From Chromobacterium sinusclupearum (GTDB taxonomy: Bacteria > Pseudomonadota > Gammaproteobacteria > Burkholderiales > Chromobacteriaceae): DNA of 64,000 nt. The DNA is taken from NCBI RefSeq assembly GCF_002902845.1, contig NZ_PPTF01000068.1:3483-67482 (forward strand), written 5' to 3'. The notes beneath the pieces were generated by a model that worked only from the letters and a program-made list of their open reading frames with translations, did not search any database and was not told the DNA's origin. Positions 7,963 to 16,927 of this stretch are shown piece after piece; the first letter of the stretch is position 1, and each line of letters opens with the position of its first letter. Both the position numbers and the translations under genes were made by a program.

Positions 7963-10539
7963 TCACAGCGGGGCGCAAACAGCGTCCGCCTGCAAATACG
8001 CCGCGCCGCCGGTGTTCTGCGGCAACGGATAGCTGAAACGGCATTGCTGATCTTGAGTGCTGCCCCAGCTTACCAACAGCGGCTTGCCTTCCATGCCGCG
8101 CAGGAAGGCGCGACCGCCCTGCCCCACCATGGTCAGAAAGTCTCCGCCATTGCCGGTGCTGACCGTGGCGCCCACCGGCAAATGGCTGCCATCGGGACGA
8201 CGTAGCGTCACGATGACCGGCTTGCCCTGCTGGGTATTGAACTTCAGCATGACAATGGCGCCGGCGCGCGGCGCATCCTGCACGCTCGTTTCTTGCAACT
8301 CCACATCCTGGCTCATGCCGCGCGGATCCAGAGTGATTTCATTCTGTCGATACGGCATCAAGGACGTCACCACCGCATAACCGCTCTTATTGACGCGCAC
8401 CCCATTGGTGTTGCTGACTGCCGCCCCCTCGGCGCCCGGCGCTTCGACCACTGCGATAGACTCGCCCAGAGACTGGGCAGGCGTCACGCCGCCCGGATGG
8501 AAAACCAGCGCGCCGCTGATACCGGCATTCGCCTGCGAATTGCTGCCGTTGACACTGGCGCCGGCGCTGAGCGTGGCCACCGACGTAGCATACTGCACGT
8601 TGCCGCCCCCGCCGCTGTTGTTGCCGCCGTTGCTGTCGCGATTCGCGCTGCCGTAAACGCTGTAGTTGAGGTTGCGCAGAGTCCCGGCCGTGCCGCTCAA
8701 ATTGACCTGGGCAGTGCCGCTGCGATCACTGCTGCTGCTGGCGCTGGTGGTCAACAACGGAGAATGCGGCTCGCGCCCCAGAGGCATGGAAACGCTCAAC
8801 GAGTATTGGTTGACGATGCGGCCAGTGGAGTCCTGGGTACGTCCGGCGGACAGATTGAAACTCACCGACTTGAAATTATTGCTGTAACCCAGTTGATAAG
8901 TCAGATCGCGTCCGCGCTGATTCCAATAGTCTTGCGTGGAGCCGGTCAGATACACATGGCCCCAGCGATCGCCCAAGGGCTGGTCGGCATTCAGCTGGAA
9001 TTTATTCTTGGCTCGATACACTACGCCAACCTGATTCAGCAAATTGGTATAGTCGCTCAGTTCAAGAAAGCCTGAAGTCGAGAAGCGATAGGCCGCCACG
9101 GTAAAGTTGGTGCGCGTCGCCTCCATCAGCTTGCTGTAAGTCACCCGGTAACTCTGGCCCTGCATAGTGCTAGTGGGGGCATTGAACGGCAGCTCATTGG
9201 CCCAAGACTGGGTCACATCCAGCGCCAGCGCGCCCAATGGCGTGTTGATGCCGGAACCGAACAGCGCAGACTGGTAGTGATCGGCGGCGATCACGCCGCC
9301 ATATAGAGTCAGGCTGTTGCTGATGCCACGCTGATAGGTGGCCTGAGCGAAATTGGGGCGCTTGCTCAGCGCGCTGTCGCGCCATTGGCCGGCCGTGAAC
9401 GAATAACGCGACTGCCCCGCGCGCAACAACTGCGGCACGGCGGCGTAAGGCACGATGAACTTGCGCACGCGGCCGTCGGCCTCGGTCACCGTCACTTCCA
9501 GATCGCCGGCAAAACCGGTGTTGTACAGATCATCAATGCTGAACTCGCCAGGCGGCACCGCGTTCTCATAGATCAGATTGCCGTTCTGACGGATCGACAC
9601 TTTGGCATTGGTTTCGGCCACGCCGCGCACCACGGGCGCATAGCCTTGCTGCGACTCCGGTTGCATCCGGTCGTCGGAACTCATCTGCATGCCGCGGAAA
9701 GGCACGCTGCCGAACAGGTCGGACGGTGTGAAATAATCGCCCATGGTCAGCACGGAACGTAAGTCCGTCATATCGCGCTGGACATAGGCGGAGGCATTCT
9801 GATAGTTGCGCTCGCTCTGACCCTTGCCGTTGTTCTGCTGGGTCAGCGTGCCGTTATAACGGAAGCGCCACAAGCCAACGTTCAAACCGGCATTGGTGCC
9901 AAGGTAATACTGGGTGGATTTGCCGGCTGCGCCATTGTCATAACGGTAGGTATTGGCGTTGTAATTCAGGAAGCCGGCAAATGGCGCGCCGGCATCCCAA
10001 TATTCCGGCGCGACGTAACCGCGCGCCTGGGCGCGCAGGTATTTTTGAGGAATGCTGACATCCAGGCGCAGGTCGGCGCTGTTGAAACGCGAAAACGCGC
10101 CCGGGACTACGGTTGCGATGTCCACGCAACGACTCGGCTCGTCGCGCCCGGGCACGCCGACAGCGTTCTGCAAGCGCGAGAAGTCCACCCCCAGATCATC
10201 AAGCATCGCCCGGTTGAAACAAGCCAGCACCTTGCGCTCCGCCAACTCCTTCATCAGCACGTCGCGACGCCCCAGCCAGGTGGCGTTGACATAGACATCG
10301 GCCCGATAGTTGCCCGGAAAGGCGCTGTCCATCTGGTTGAAGCGAGACAGATCCACCTGCTTGCCGTTGGCGTTCTGGTTGATGAACACCGGGTTGAATT
10401 GCACGTCATCGAGCGCGGCGTTCCCTGCCGCAGGAGCATCCGCCAAGGCAGCTTGCCCGCCGAACAGGCCGCAAATCAACAGGCTGAGCGGGCTGAGAAC
10501 CCAGCGGCTATCGGGCTGTCGTGTTTTCAAGTGCTTCAT
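7963..10539 (-). CDS. Outer membrane usher protein (FimD/PapC family)
   Basis: 858 residues, the normal length for an usher. A signal peptide ends near 'QAALADAPAAG'. Next comes an N-terminal periplasmic chaperone-binding domain ('VQFNPVFINQNANGKQVDLSRF'), a long beta-barrel rich in aromatic strands, the plug region ('VRQNGNLIYENAVPPGEFSIDDL'-type sequence near residue 330), and C-terminal periplasmic domains ('GAIVMLKFNTQQGKPV...'). It assembles and secretes the pilus across the outer membrane. ATG 10539 (MKHLKTRQ) begins a plausible signal peptide. It lies 54 nt after the chaperone gene and 44 nt before the adhesin gene. Confidence 0.96.
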   Translation of the reverse strand: MKHLKTRQPDSRWVLSPLSLLICGLFGGQAALADAPAAGNAALDDVQFNPVFINQNANGKQVDLSRFNQMDSAFPGNYRADVYVNATWLGRRDVLMKELAERKVLACFNRAMLDDLGVDFSRLQNAVGVPGRDEPSRCVDIATVVPGAFSRFNSADLRLDVSIPQKYLRAQARGYVAPEYWDAGAPFAGFLNYNANTYRYDNGAAGKSTQYYLGTNAGLNVGLWRFRYNGTLTQQNNGKGQSERNYQNASAYVQRDMTDLRSVLTMGDYFTPSDLFGSVPFRGMQMSSDDRMQPESQQGYAPVVRGVAETNAKVSIRQNGNLIYENAVPPGEFSIDDLYNTGFAGDLEVTVTEADGRVRKFIVPYAAVPQLLRAGQSRYSFTAGQWRDSALSKRPNFAQATYQRGISNSLTLYGGVIAADHYQSALFGSGINTPLGALALDVTQSWANELPFNAPTSTMQGQSYRVTYSKLMEATRTNFTVAAYRFSTSGFLELSDYTNLLNQVGVVYRAKNKFQLNADQPLGDRWGHVYLTGSTQDYWNQRGRDLTYQLGYSNNFKSVSFNLSAGRTQDSTGRIVNQYSLSVSMPLGREPHSPLLTTSASSSSDRSGTAQVNLSGTAGTLRNLNYSVYGSANRDSNGGNNSGGGGNVQYATSVATLSAGASVNGSNSQANAGISGALVFHPGGVTPAQSLGESIAVVEAPGAEGAAVSNTNGVRVNKSGYAVVTSLMPYRQNEITLDPRGMSQDVELQETSVQDAPRAGAIVMLKFNTQQGKPVIVTLRRPDGSHLPVGATVSTGNGGDFLTMVGQGGRAFLRGMEGKPLLVSWGSTQDQQCRFSYPLPQNTGGAAYLQADAVCAPL

Positions 10540-10593
10540 GGCTAGATTGAGTCCTGCGGAAGCGCGCAGCCCAGGCCGGCGCAAGCAAAATGA

Positions 10594-11343
10594 TCAGGGA
10601 AGCAAAGGCGCGCTATGCATGACGGCCGCGCCGTAATCGTTGATGCTCTCGTAATTGAGCTTCAAGCTGCCTTCCGGCTTGTTTTTCAGGTCTTTCAAGG
10701 GAAAGTCATGGCTGCCGGCCGGCGGAACCATCCCGCCGTCTGTCTCATACTCATGCTTGCCGATCAACAGAACCGCTCGATTGAGCGAAACGTGGTACGC
10801 GGCCTGGTTGGTGGCGCGCAGCAGATAACCCTTGCCGCCAACTTGCGGCAGTAATGACCAGGAAAGCTTGTCGGCTGCGTCATCAGACGTGCCGGAAAGG
10901 CCGGAGGGGCGGTAAAACAGCTTGATGCGGGAACGAAACGCCACCTGCATGAAGTTCCGCTGCTCGCTGCTCGCCTTGGGCAGCGGCGGCACATCCAGCA
11001 CGTTCAGCCAGAACACCGACTCCCTGTCCTTAGGCAGATCGGCGCCGGTGAAGGTCAAGCGCAGAGTCTGTCCCTTCGTCGGATCTACGCGGAAAATCGG
11101 CGGCATGATCAGGAAAGGCGCGTCCGCGGTGTCCGGCACGGATTTCTCGTTGCCGCTATCCGCCCATACCTGTACCAGAGACGGCTCCTTGCCAGGATTA
11201 TTGACCTTGACGGTGACCTCGCGGTCCTCAGCCTTGTACACCACCCGGGTGCCGGAGATCACTACGCCCGCCAAAGCCCCGCTGGCCCATACCGAACCTG
11301 CCAACGCCAAGGCAAGCGTTCCGCGCCATACTGCTTGTTTCAT
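10594..11343 (-). CDS. Periplasmic fimbrial chaperone (FimC/PapD family)
   Basis: 249 residues. A signal peptide ends at 'ASGALAG', followed by 'VVISGTRVVYKAEDREVTVKVNNPGKEPSLVQVWAD', the conserved first Ig domain. 'APFLIMPPIFRVDPTKGQTLRLTFTG' is the PapD signature with the conserved Arg. 'ESVFWLNVLDVPPLP' and 'QVAFRSRIKLFYRP' complete the domain. The chaperone donates a G1 strand to pilin subunits in the periplasm. It sits between the pilin gene (67 nt upstream) and the usher gene. Confidence 0.96.
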   Translation of the reverse strand: MKQAVWRGTLALALAGSVWASGALAGVVISGTRVVYKAEDREVTVKVNNPGKEPSLVQVWADSGNEKSVPDTADAPFLIMPPIFRVDPTKGQTLRLTFTGADLPKDRESVFWLNVLDVPPLPKASSEQRNFMQVAFRSRIKLFYRPSGLSGTSDDAADKLSWSLLPQVGGKGYLLRATNQAAYHVSLNRAVLLIGKHEYETDGGMVPPAGSHDFPLKDLKNKPEGSLKLNYESINDYGAAVMHSAPLLP

Positions 11344-11410
11344 TTTTGAATCCGCTTCCAGATAAGGAAATCGGCTGGCGCCCCGCGGGCTGCCAGCCGC
11401 TTGAGGCCAA

Positions 11411-11935
11411 TTACTGGTAAGTCATCGAGTACTGGACGCTGGTGTTCACCGAACCCGCGCCAGCCGCGCCGGTAGCGTAGTACTGGGCGTAATAGGCCAT
11501 GGAAGCGCCGCCGCTGCTGATCGGCACCACTTGCGAATTGGCATTGTTGCTGAGGTTGATGGCGTTGAAGCTGTTGTTCAGCAGCTGAACTTCCACATTG
11601 CTGGCAGCGCCGGAGCCGGTAGCGTTCAACAGATTGCCGGTAGTCGCATTGACAGTCGGACCAACCTCAAAGCGGGTCTGTGCATTCTTCAGGGCGGAAG
11701 GGCAGTTGCTCAAAGTGATGGCGAACGGCGTGGCGCCGGAAGTTTGGCCCTTGGCAGCCAGGGAGGCTGCGCCCACGGTCGGCAGGGTCACGGTTACGTT
11801 CTGGCCCGAGTTGCCGGCGATGTTGCAGGTCTGCGCCACGATGTTTCCAGTGACGGTGATTTGGCCGTCAGCGGCCATGGCGGCAGAAGAGTACAAACCC
11901 AGTCCAATCAGCGCTGCAGTTACGATCTGTTTCAT
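11411..11935 (-). CDS. Major type 1 fimbrial pilin (FimA-like)
   Basis: 174 residues with a signal peptide (MKQIVTAALIGLGLYSSAAMA). The mature start 'ADGQITVTGNIVAQTCNIAG' and the second Cys in 'LSNCPSALKNAQ' form the pilin disulfide, and the C-terminus 'NTSVQYSMTYQ' carries the penultimate Tyr used in donor-strand exchange. As first gene of the minus-strand operon (pilin, chaperone, usher, adhesin) it is probably the abundant shaft subunit. A GGAG sequence lies 7 nt upstream of the ATG. A 703-bp AT-rich region upstream is the likely control region. Confidence 0.94.
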   Translation of the reverse strand: MKQIVTAALIGLGLYSSAAMAADGQITVTGNIVAQTCNIAGNSGQNVTVTLPTVGAASLAAKGQTSGATPFAITLSNCPSALKNAQTRFEVGPTVNATTGNLLNATGSGAASNVEVQLLNNSFNAINLSNNANSQVVPISSGGASMAYYAQYYATGAAGAGSVNTSVQYSMTYQ

Positions 11936-12638
11936 GAAAGTCTCCGTTTAAATTGCGGGCAGTGCATATGCCCGATTGCTTGGCCCTAGTGGGCGGAAAT
12001 TGCAGAGTTGTCCGGCGTGTCGAGGCATCTTCGGCAATCTTGCGATTACAACCAGCGGTTGAGCCTTGCGCCCTCAACCAGCATCTATCAATAAAAACCA
12101 TGATCAGATTAAACAAAATCCATCAAATCAGATCGAATTAATTTAAAATCAATCGATTTTTGATTAGAGATAGACAAGCGAAAGCCTGTGCTATGGCAGG
12201 ACGCCGTAAATGGCCGCCCATCGCCATGCCATGGCTGGAGGATGCTTAGCTCTCATCACGTCTGGCGAGCGAACGAATCCTGATAGGCCTCTTGCAGCGC
12301 GGCTAGATGTGATGTGCCGCAAGATTAAAGCAAATTAGACATGACTTTCAACATAGCCTTACTCAACAAATCTTAACAAAAACCACCCTAAAGCATTGAT
12401 AGATAATAAAATTCCTCCTTGAAATTTCAATTCCAGTAAATTTTGAAGTGTATCATTCTTACATCATTATGAATATATTTTAAATTATTAGTTTAATATA
12501 GATGCTGGATTGCAAATTTACATGAAATAACAATACCAAAAGCATAAATTTGTGCGAATTCTGCTCCCCCCTTCGACTATTCAGCTTCTCAACATGCGCT
12601 TAGACTGGCCATGTTTCTTCTTTCAGGAAGTCAGTCCC
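11936..12638 (-). other. AT-rich upstream region of the fimbrial operon; no gene seen
   Basis: 703 bp between divergent genes. 12080-12175 and 12330-12560 are strongly AT-rich (runs such as TTTTAAATTATTAG), separated by a GC-richer stretch at about 12180-12320. ATCAGAT occurs twice within 30 nt (about 12103 and 12127). I see no convincing open frame, no invertible-element repeats and no convincing promoter hexamer pair. It is probably a regulated promoter region for the operon and possibly a binding region for an H-NS-like protein (inference). Confidence 0.55.
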
Positions 12639-13508
12639 ATGCCCCTCGCCCGCAGCCAATACCTCACCGTCAACCGTCGCCGCTATCATCTGCGCCGCTG
12701 GGGAGCGGATAACGCACCGTTGCTGGTTGCGCTGCACGGCTGGATGGATAGTTCGGCGACATTCCAGTTCATGGTGGAAAACCTGTGCCAAGAATGGCAG
12801 GTCGTAGCCCCTGATCTGCGCGGCTTCGGCGACAGTCAGTGGAATGAAGGCAGCTATTACTTCCCGGACTACCTGGCCGATCTGGACGATCTATTGACGC
12901 AGCTGTCGCCAGAACAGCCTGTCCGGCTGCTGGGGCACAGCATGGGGGCGATGATCGCCGGGATTTACGCCGGAGTGCGGCCAGAACGGATCGAGCGCCT
13001 GGTGCTGGTGGAAGGATTCGGCCTAAATGCCACGCGGCCGGCCGAGGCCCCGGGGCGTTTCGCTCGCTGGTTGCGGGAAACCCAATCCGACATCGGCTAC
13101 GAGGCGATGGCGGATCTAGGACAAGTGGCGGACAAGCTGCGCGGGCGCAACCCCTTGCTCAGCGATGAACGCGCGCAATGGCTGGCGACGGAGCTGACCC
13201 GCCCGACCGAGAATGGCGTCACCTATCGCGCCGATCCGCGCCACAAGATGGTCAACCCGATTCTATACCGGCTGGAGGAGGCGATGGCCTGCTGGCGCCG
13301 CATCGCCGCGCCAGTGCTATGGGTCATGGGCGAACATCCCTTTGAACATCCCGCGGTCAAAGGCGTCATGTCCACGCTGGATGAGCGCCGCGCCTGTTTC
13401 GCCCGACTGAGCGAAACGACCATCCCGGGCGCCGGCCACATGATCCAATGGGAAAAGCCGGAAGAGCTGGCGCAGGCGGTGGAAAGCTTCATGCTGGCCA
13501 CCCTATGA
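12639..13508 (+). CDS. Alpha/beta hydrolase
   Basis: 289 residues. 'LVALHGWMDSSATFQ' supplies the oxyanion HG motif, 'LLGHSMGAMIAG' is the nucleophile elbow (GHSMG), and 'GAGHMIQWEKPEE' holds the catalytic His. A cap-like insertion lies between about residues 130 and 210. The ATG at 12639 follows AGGAAG; upstream codons would give an unrelated tail. Similar proteins are annotated as serine hydrolases or epoxide hydrolases, and the substrate is unknown. It stands alone between the AT-rich region and the HDOD gene. Confidence 0.88.
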   Translation: MPLARSQYLTVNRRRYHLRRWGADNAPLLVALHGWMDSSATFQFMVENLCQEWQVVAPDLRGFGDSQWNEGSYYFPDYLADLDDLLTQLSPEQPVRLLGHSMGAMIAGIYAGVRPERIERLVLVEGFGLNATRPAEAPGRFARWLRETQSDIGYEAMADLGQVADKLRGRNPLLSDERAQWLATELTRPTENGVTYRADPRHKMVNPILYRLEEAMACWRRIAAPVLWVMGEHPFEHPAVKGVMSTLDERRACFARLSETTIPGAGHMIQWEKPEELAQAVESFMLATL

Positions 13509-13653
13509 GGGCGGCGGGCCATGGCCATCAGGCGAGGTGGCTCCCAGCCTCAGCAGATTTGCGGCCGTTTGTTCTGAGTCAGCCCATTCCCAATCACATG
13601 CCGAAAGCGGCTGCTACACTGCTTAAGTAGCCTCCACTCCCCCGCTTTCGATC

Positions 13654-14508
13654 ATGCCCCACGAACTGAATGAAGAGCAGCGCGAGAAGCTGCTGGAAAA
13701 TCTGGTGATTCCGCCGCGCCCAGAAATTCTGGACCGTTTGCAGGCCTTGCGCCATGACAGCGAATCGCCGCTGCAAGAACTGAGCGAGCTGGTCGGCAGC
13801 GATCCTGCCTTGGGCATCGCCATGCTGAAGGCGGCCAATTCCCCCGCCTTGGGGCAGGGCCGCAAGATTCAGTCCATCGCTCAGGCCATCAACTTGCTTG
13901 GCGTCAACAATGTGATCAATCTGGCCAGCGGCCTGGTGCTGCGCAGCCGGCTGACGCAGGAAACGCCGCAGGCGCTGGAGGTGTTTTGGGACAAGGCGAT
14001 GCAACTGGCCACGGTGTCAGGCCTGCTCAGCGAGCGGCTGGCCCATGTGCCGGACCAGTGCCAGAGCTTCGCGCTGTTCCACGGCTGCGGCATCGCCATC
14101 CTACTGATGCGACAGGCCGGCTATGCGCGCACCTTGCAGCTGATGGAGCTGGCCGACGACGAACGCATCTGCAAGGTGCAACAGCAGCTGCACGGCACCG
14201 ACCACACGGTGGTGGGCTATCTGGTGGCCAAGGTCTGGCACATGCCGGAAAACTTTGCCCGCGCCATCCTGCTGCAGTACGACCCGCAGATATTGGACAC
14301 CGGACCGGACGCCCTGCTGGACCATGAAGGCCGGATGATGGTGGCGGTGACGCGCGCGGCGCAGCACGCCTGGCGCACCTCGCTGCCCGGTCATGAAGAC
14401 CCAGGCTGGCCGCAGCGCCGCGCCGCCGTGCTGGCCTACCTGGGATTGGACCTGGTGGAATTCGAGGACTGGTGCGACCATCTGCACCAGCAGATGGCCG
14501 GCAACTGA
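13654..14508 (+). CDS. HDOD domain signalling protein
   Basis: 284 residues dominated by an HDOD domain (about 15-210). Characteristic stretches are 'IPPRPEILDRLQAL', 'SDPALGIAMLKAANSPA' and 'IQSIAQAINLLGVNNVINLASGLVL'. HDOD is a non-catalytic HD-like helical fold common in proteins tied to chemotaxis, stress and cyclic-nucleotide signalling. No GGDEF, EAL or receiver domain is attached. It is a single-gene unit converging on the carboxypeptidase gene with a 45-nt gap. Confidence 0.92.
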   Translation: MPHELNEEQREKLLENLVIPPRPEILDRLQALRHDSESPLQELSELVGSDPALGIAMLKAANSPALGQGRKIQSIAQAINLLGVNNVINLASGLVLRSRLTQETPQALEVFWDKAMQLATVSGLLSERLAHVPDQCQSFALFHGCGIAILLMRQAGYARTLQLMELADDERICKVQQQLHGTDHTVVGYLVAKVWHMPENFARAILLQYDPQILDTGPDALLDHEGRMMVAVTRAAQHAWRTSLPGHEDPGWPQRRAAVLAYLGLDLVEFEDWCDHLHQQMAGN

Positions 14509-14553
14509 TACGACATAAAACTGGCAGCGCAGAGCAAGACTATGCAGCCGCGC

Positions 14554-16041
14554 TTAAGCCAGGTAGCGCGCCTCCAGATGCGCGCGATAATGGGCCGGAT
14601 TCAGCGCCTCGCCCGTCGCCCGCCGCACCAGCTCGTCCGTCGTCCACAAACTGCCTTGGCTCCAGATGTGGGCCTGCAGCCAGTCGAATACCGGCGACAG
14701 ATCGCCTGCCGCGACGCGGGCATCCAGATTCGGCTCCTGCCGGCGCAAGACGGCGAAATACTGCGCCGCGTACATCGCGCCCAGCGTGTAGCTGGGAAAG
14801 TAGCCGAAGGTATCGGTCCAATGGATGTCCTGCAGGCAGCCGTCGCGGTAGTTGCCGCGGGTATCGATGCCCAGATAGGCCATCATCTTCTCGTCCCACA
14901 GCGCTGGCACATCCTCGGCCTCGATCTCGCCATTGATCAACGCGCGCTCGATCTCGAAACGCAGAATCACATGCGCCGGGTAGCACAACTCGTCGGCGTC
15001 AACGCGGATGTAACCAGGCTCGACGCGGGTATACAGCCGCGCCAGGTTGTCGGCTTCGAACGCCGGCTGGTCGCCAAAACGGCGGCGGATCAGCGGCGCA
15101 ATCAACTCCAGGAAGCCGCGGCTGCGGCCCAATTGCATCTCGAACGATAGGCTCTGGCTCTCGTGAATGCCCATGGAGCGGGCGCGGCCCACTGGCTGCT
15201 CCACCCATTGCCGCGGCAGTCCCTGCTCATAGCGGGCATGGCCGGTCTCATGGATGATGCCCATCAGGCTTTGCACAAAATCGTCTTCACGGTAGCGCGT
15301 GGTGATGCGCACATCCTCCGGCACGCCGCCGCAGAACGGATGGTTGCTGACGTCCAGCCGGCCGGCGTCGAAGTCGAAGCCCAAGAGCTGCATCACCTCC
15401 AGACCCAGATCGCGCTGCAAGGCCACCGGGAACGGCCCCGTCGGCTGAATCACGGCCTCGCCGGCCTGTTTGGCGCGTACGGCCTCGATCAGGCCCGGCA
15501 GCCAGGATTTAACGTCATCGAAGATGCGCGCGATGTCCGCGCTCTTCATGCCCGGCTCGTACTTGTCCAGCAGGGCATCGTAGCGGCTTACGCCGTTGAT
15601 CTGCGCCAGCAGCGCCGCCTCTTCGCGCGCCAGCCGCAACACTTCGCGGAAATTGGCCAGGAAACCCTGCCAATCATTATCCTTGCGCTGGCTGCGCCAG
15701 GCGTGTTCGCAGCGCGCGGCCGCCAAGGATTTGGCCTCCACCAGTTCGGCCGGAAGCAGATTGGCTTGCTGCCATTCGCGGCGCATTTCGCGCAGATTGG
15801 CGCGCTGCGCCGGGTCCAGGTCTTCTTGCTCCGCGGCCTGCAGCTGCTCCTGCAATTGCGGCGCGGTGATCAGCTGGTGCATTAGCACCTGCAGCTCGGC
15901 CTGGGCGGCCGCGCGCGCTTCATTGCCCTTGGGCGGCATCATGGCGGCCTGATCCCAGCCAGCGATGGCGCCGAGATGGCCAAAACGATGCAGTCTTTGA
16001 AAAGTGTGGCTGAGGCTTTGATAGGCCTTTTGATTCAGCAT
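14554..16041 (-). CDS. Carboxypeptidase Taq (M32 metallopeptidase)
   Basis: 495 residues, the family's usual length. The zinc motif HETGH lies at residues 264-268. The third ligand is in 'GIHESQS' (E294), and the family motif 'RVEPGYIRVDADELCYPAHVILRFEIE' follows. M32 enzymes remove C-terminal residues (except Pro) with a divalent metal in the cytoplasm. A strong AAGGAGG lies just before the ATG at 16041. It is monocistronic, about 136 nt from the next gene. Confidence 0.96.
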   Translation of the reverse strand: MLNQKAYQSLSHTFQRLHRFGHLGAIAGWDQAAMMPPKGNEARAAAQAELQVLMHQLITAPQLQEQLQAAEQEDLDPAQRANLREMRREWQQANLLPAELVEAKSLAAARCEHAWRSQRKDNDWQGFLANFREVLRLAREEAALLAQINGVSRYDALLDKYEPGMKSADIARIFDDVKSWLPGLIEAVRAKQAGEAVIQPTGPFPVALQRDLGLEVMQLLGFDFDAGRLDVSNHPFCGGVPEDVRITTRYREDDFVQSLMGIIHETGHARYEQGLPRQWVEQPVGRARSMGIHESQSLSFEMQLGRSRGFLELIAPLIRRRFGDQPAFEADNLARLYTRVEPGYIRVDADELCYPAHVILRFEIERALINGEIEAEDVPALWDEKMMAYLGIDTRGNYRDGCLQDIHWTDTFGYFPSYTLGAMYAAQYFAVLRRQEPNLDARVAAGDLSPVFDWLQAHIWSQGSLWTTDELVRRATGEALNPAHYRAHLEARYLA

Positions 16042-16177
16042 GGCATCCTCCTTTGTATGGATTTCACCCCATACTCACATGACACTATTTAATGGTCAAG
16101 CGCGGAAGATCATGCTGAAAAACAATAAGAAACAAGGGAATTTTTGCTCAGAAAAGCCGGTTTAGAATGAGTTTTTC

Positions 16178-16828
16178 TCACGCAATCTTACCGGATGCGC
16201 CCAAGCGTTGCGAAGCAAACGGAAAGGACTGCCAATGCGGGAAGTACTCGCGCACCAGTTGGCGCAGGTATTCGCCGTCTTGTTGCGAATCCAAATGCAG
16301 CAGCAAGGCATCCACCGCCATGCGGTAGCTGCTCGCATGGAAAGGATGGGAATCAAGCAGAAACAACAAGGCCTGTAGCAGCGTTTCGCGACGGCGGATC
16401 TCGTCTTCCGCCATGCCGTCCTCGAATAGCTTGCCAAGGTAAAGGCCCAGCGAGGGCGGATAGCGCTGGAAACCTGTCCGCCGCATCAACTGCAGCAGCG
16501 CATCCAGCGATCCCTGCAACGGCATGTCGAGGTTGCGCACAGTGAAGCCGGCGCCGGAGGTGATCTCCATCACCTTCTTCATGTCATCCAGCCAGAAGTA
16601 GAAAAACTCGCGGGCGCAGGTCACCGCCAGCAATTTCTCCTGCAAGGGACAGCCGGCCAGAAACACGTCCACGCCGGCATGATAGCTGTCGACATCCCGC
16701 CGCTTGCCGGCCAGGCCGTCCAGCAGCTTCTGCAACAGCTCGCGCCGCGCCGCCACCACATCCGGCGTGGCGCCCAGCCGTTCAATCAAATGCAGATAGG
16801 CCGTCAATGCGTCCTTCAGTGCCGCCAT
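16178..16828 (-). CDS. Conserved-looking protein of unknown function
   Basis: 216 residues, predicted soluble and mostly helical. There is no signal peptide, membrane segment or motif I recognise. Notable features are an aromatic-rich segment 'CAREFFYFWLDDMKKV' and a central 'GFQRYPPSLGLYLGKLFEDGM'. The start at 16828 is set by an AAGGAG seven bases upstream; a longer start adds 12 residues without support. It lies 99 nt downstream of ribD on the same strand, so it may share that transcript, but no functional link to riboflavin synthesis can be inferred. Confidence 0.7.
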   Translation of the reverse strand: MAALKDALTAYLHLIERLGATPDVVAARRELLQKLLDGLAGKRRDVDSYHAGVDVFLAGCPLQEKLLAVTCAREFFYFWLDDMKKVMEITSGAGFTVRNLDMPLQGSLDALLQLMRRTGFQRYPPSLGLYLGKLFEDGMAEDEIRRRETLLQALLFLLDSHPFHASSYRMAVDALLLHLDSQQDGEYLRQLVREYFPHWQSFPFASQRLGASGKIA

Positions 16829-16927
16829 CTCCGCTCCTTGCCCGCCATGCTCGCACACTCCCATATTCCCACTGTTTGAGCATACAACGCTTGGCGCAAC
16901 AAAATGATGACTGCCAGACCCAACCGC

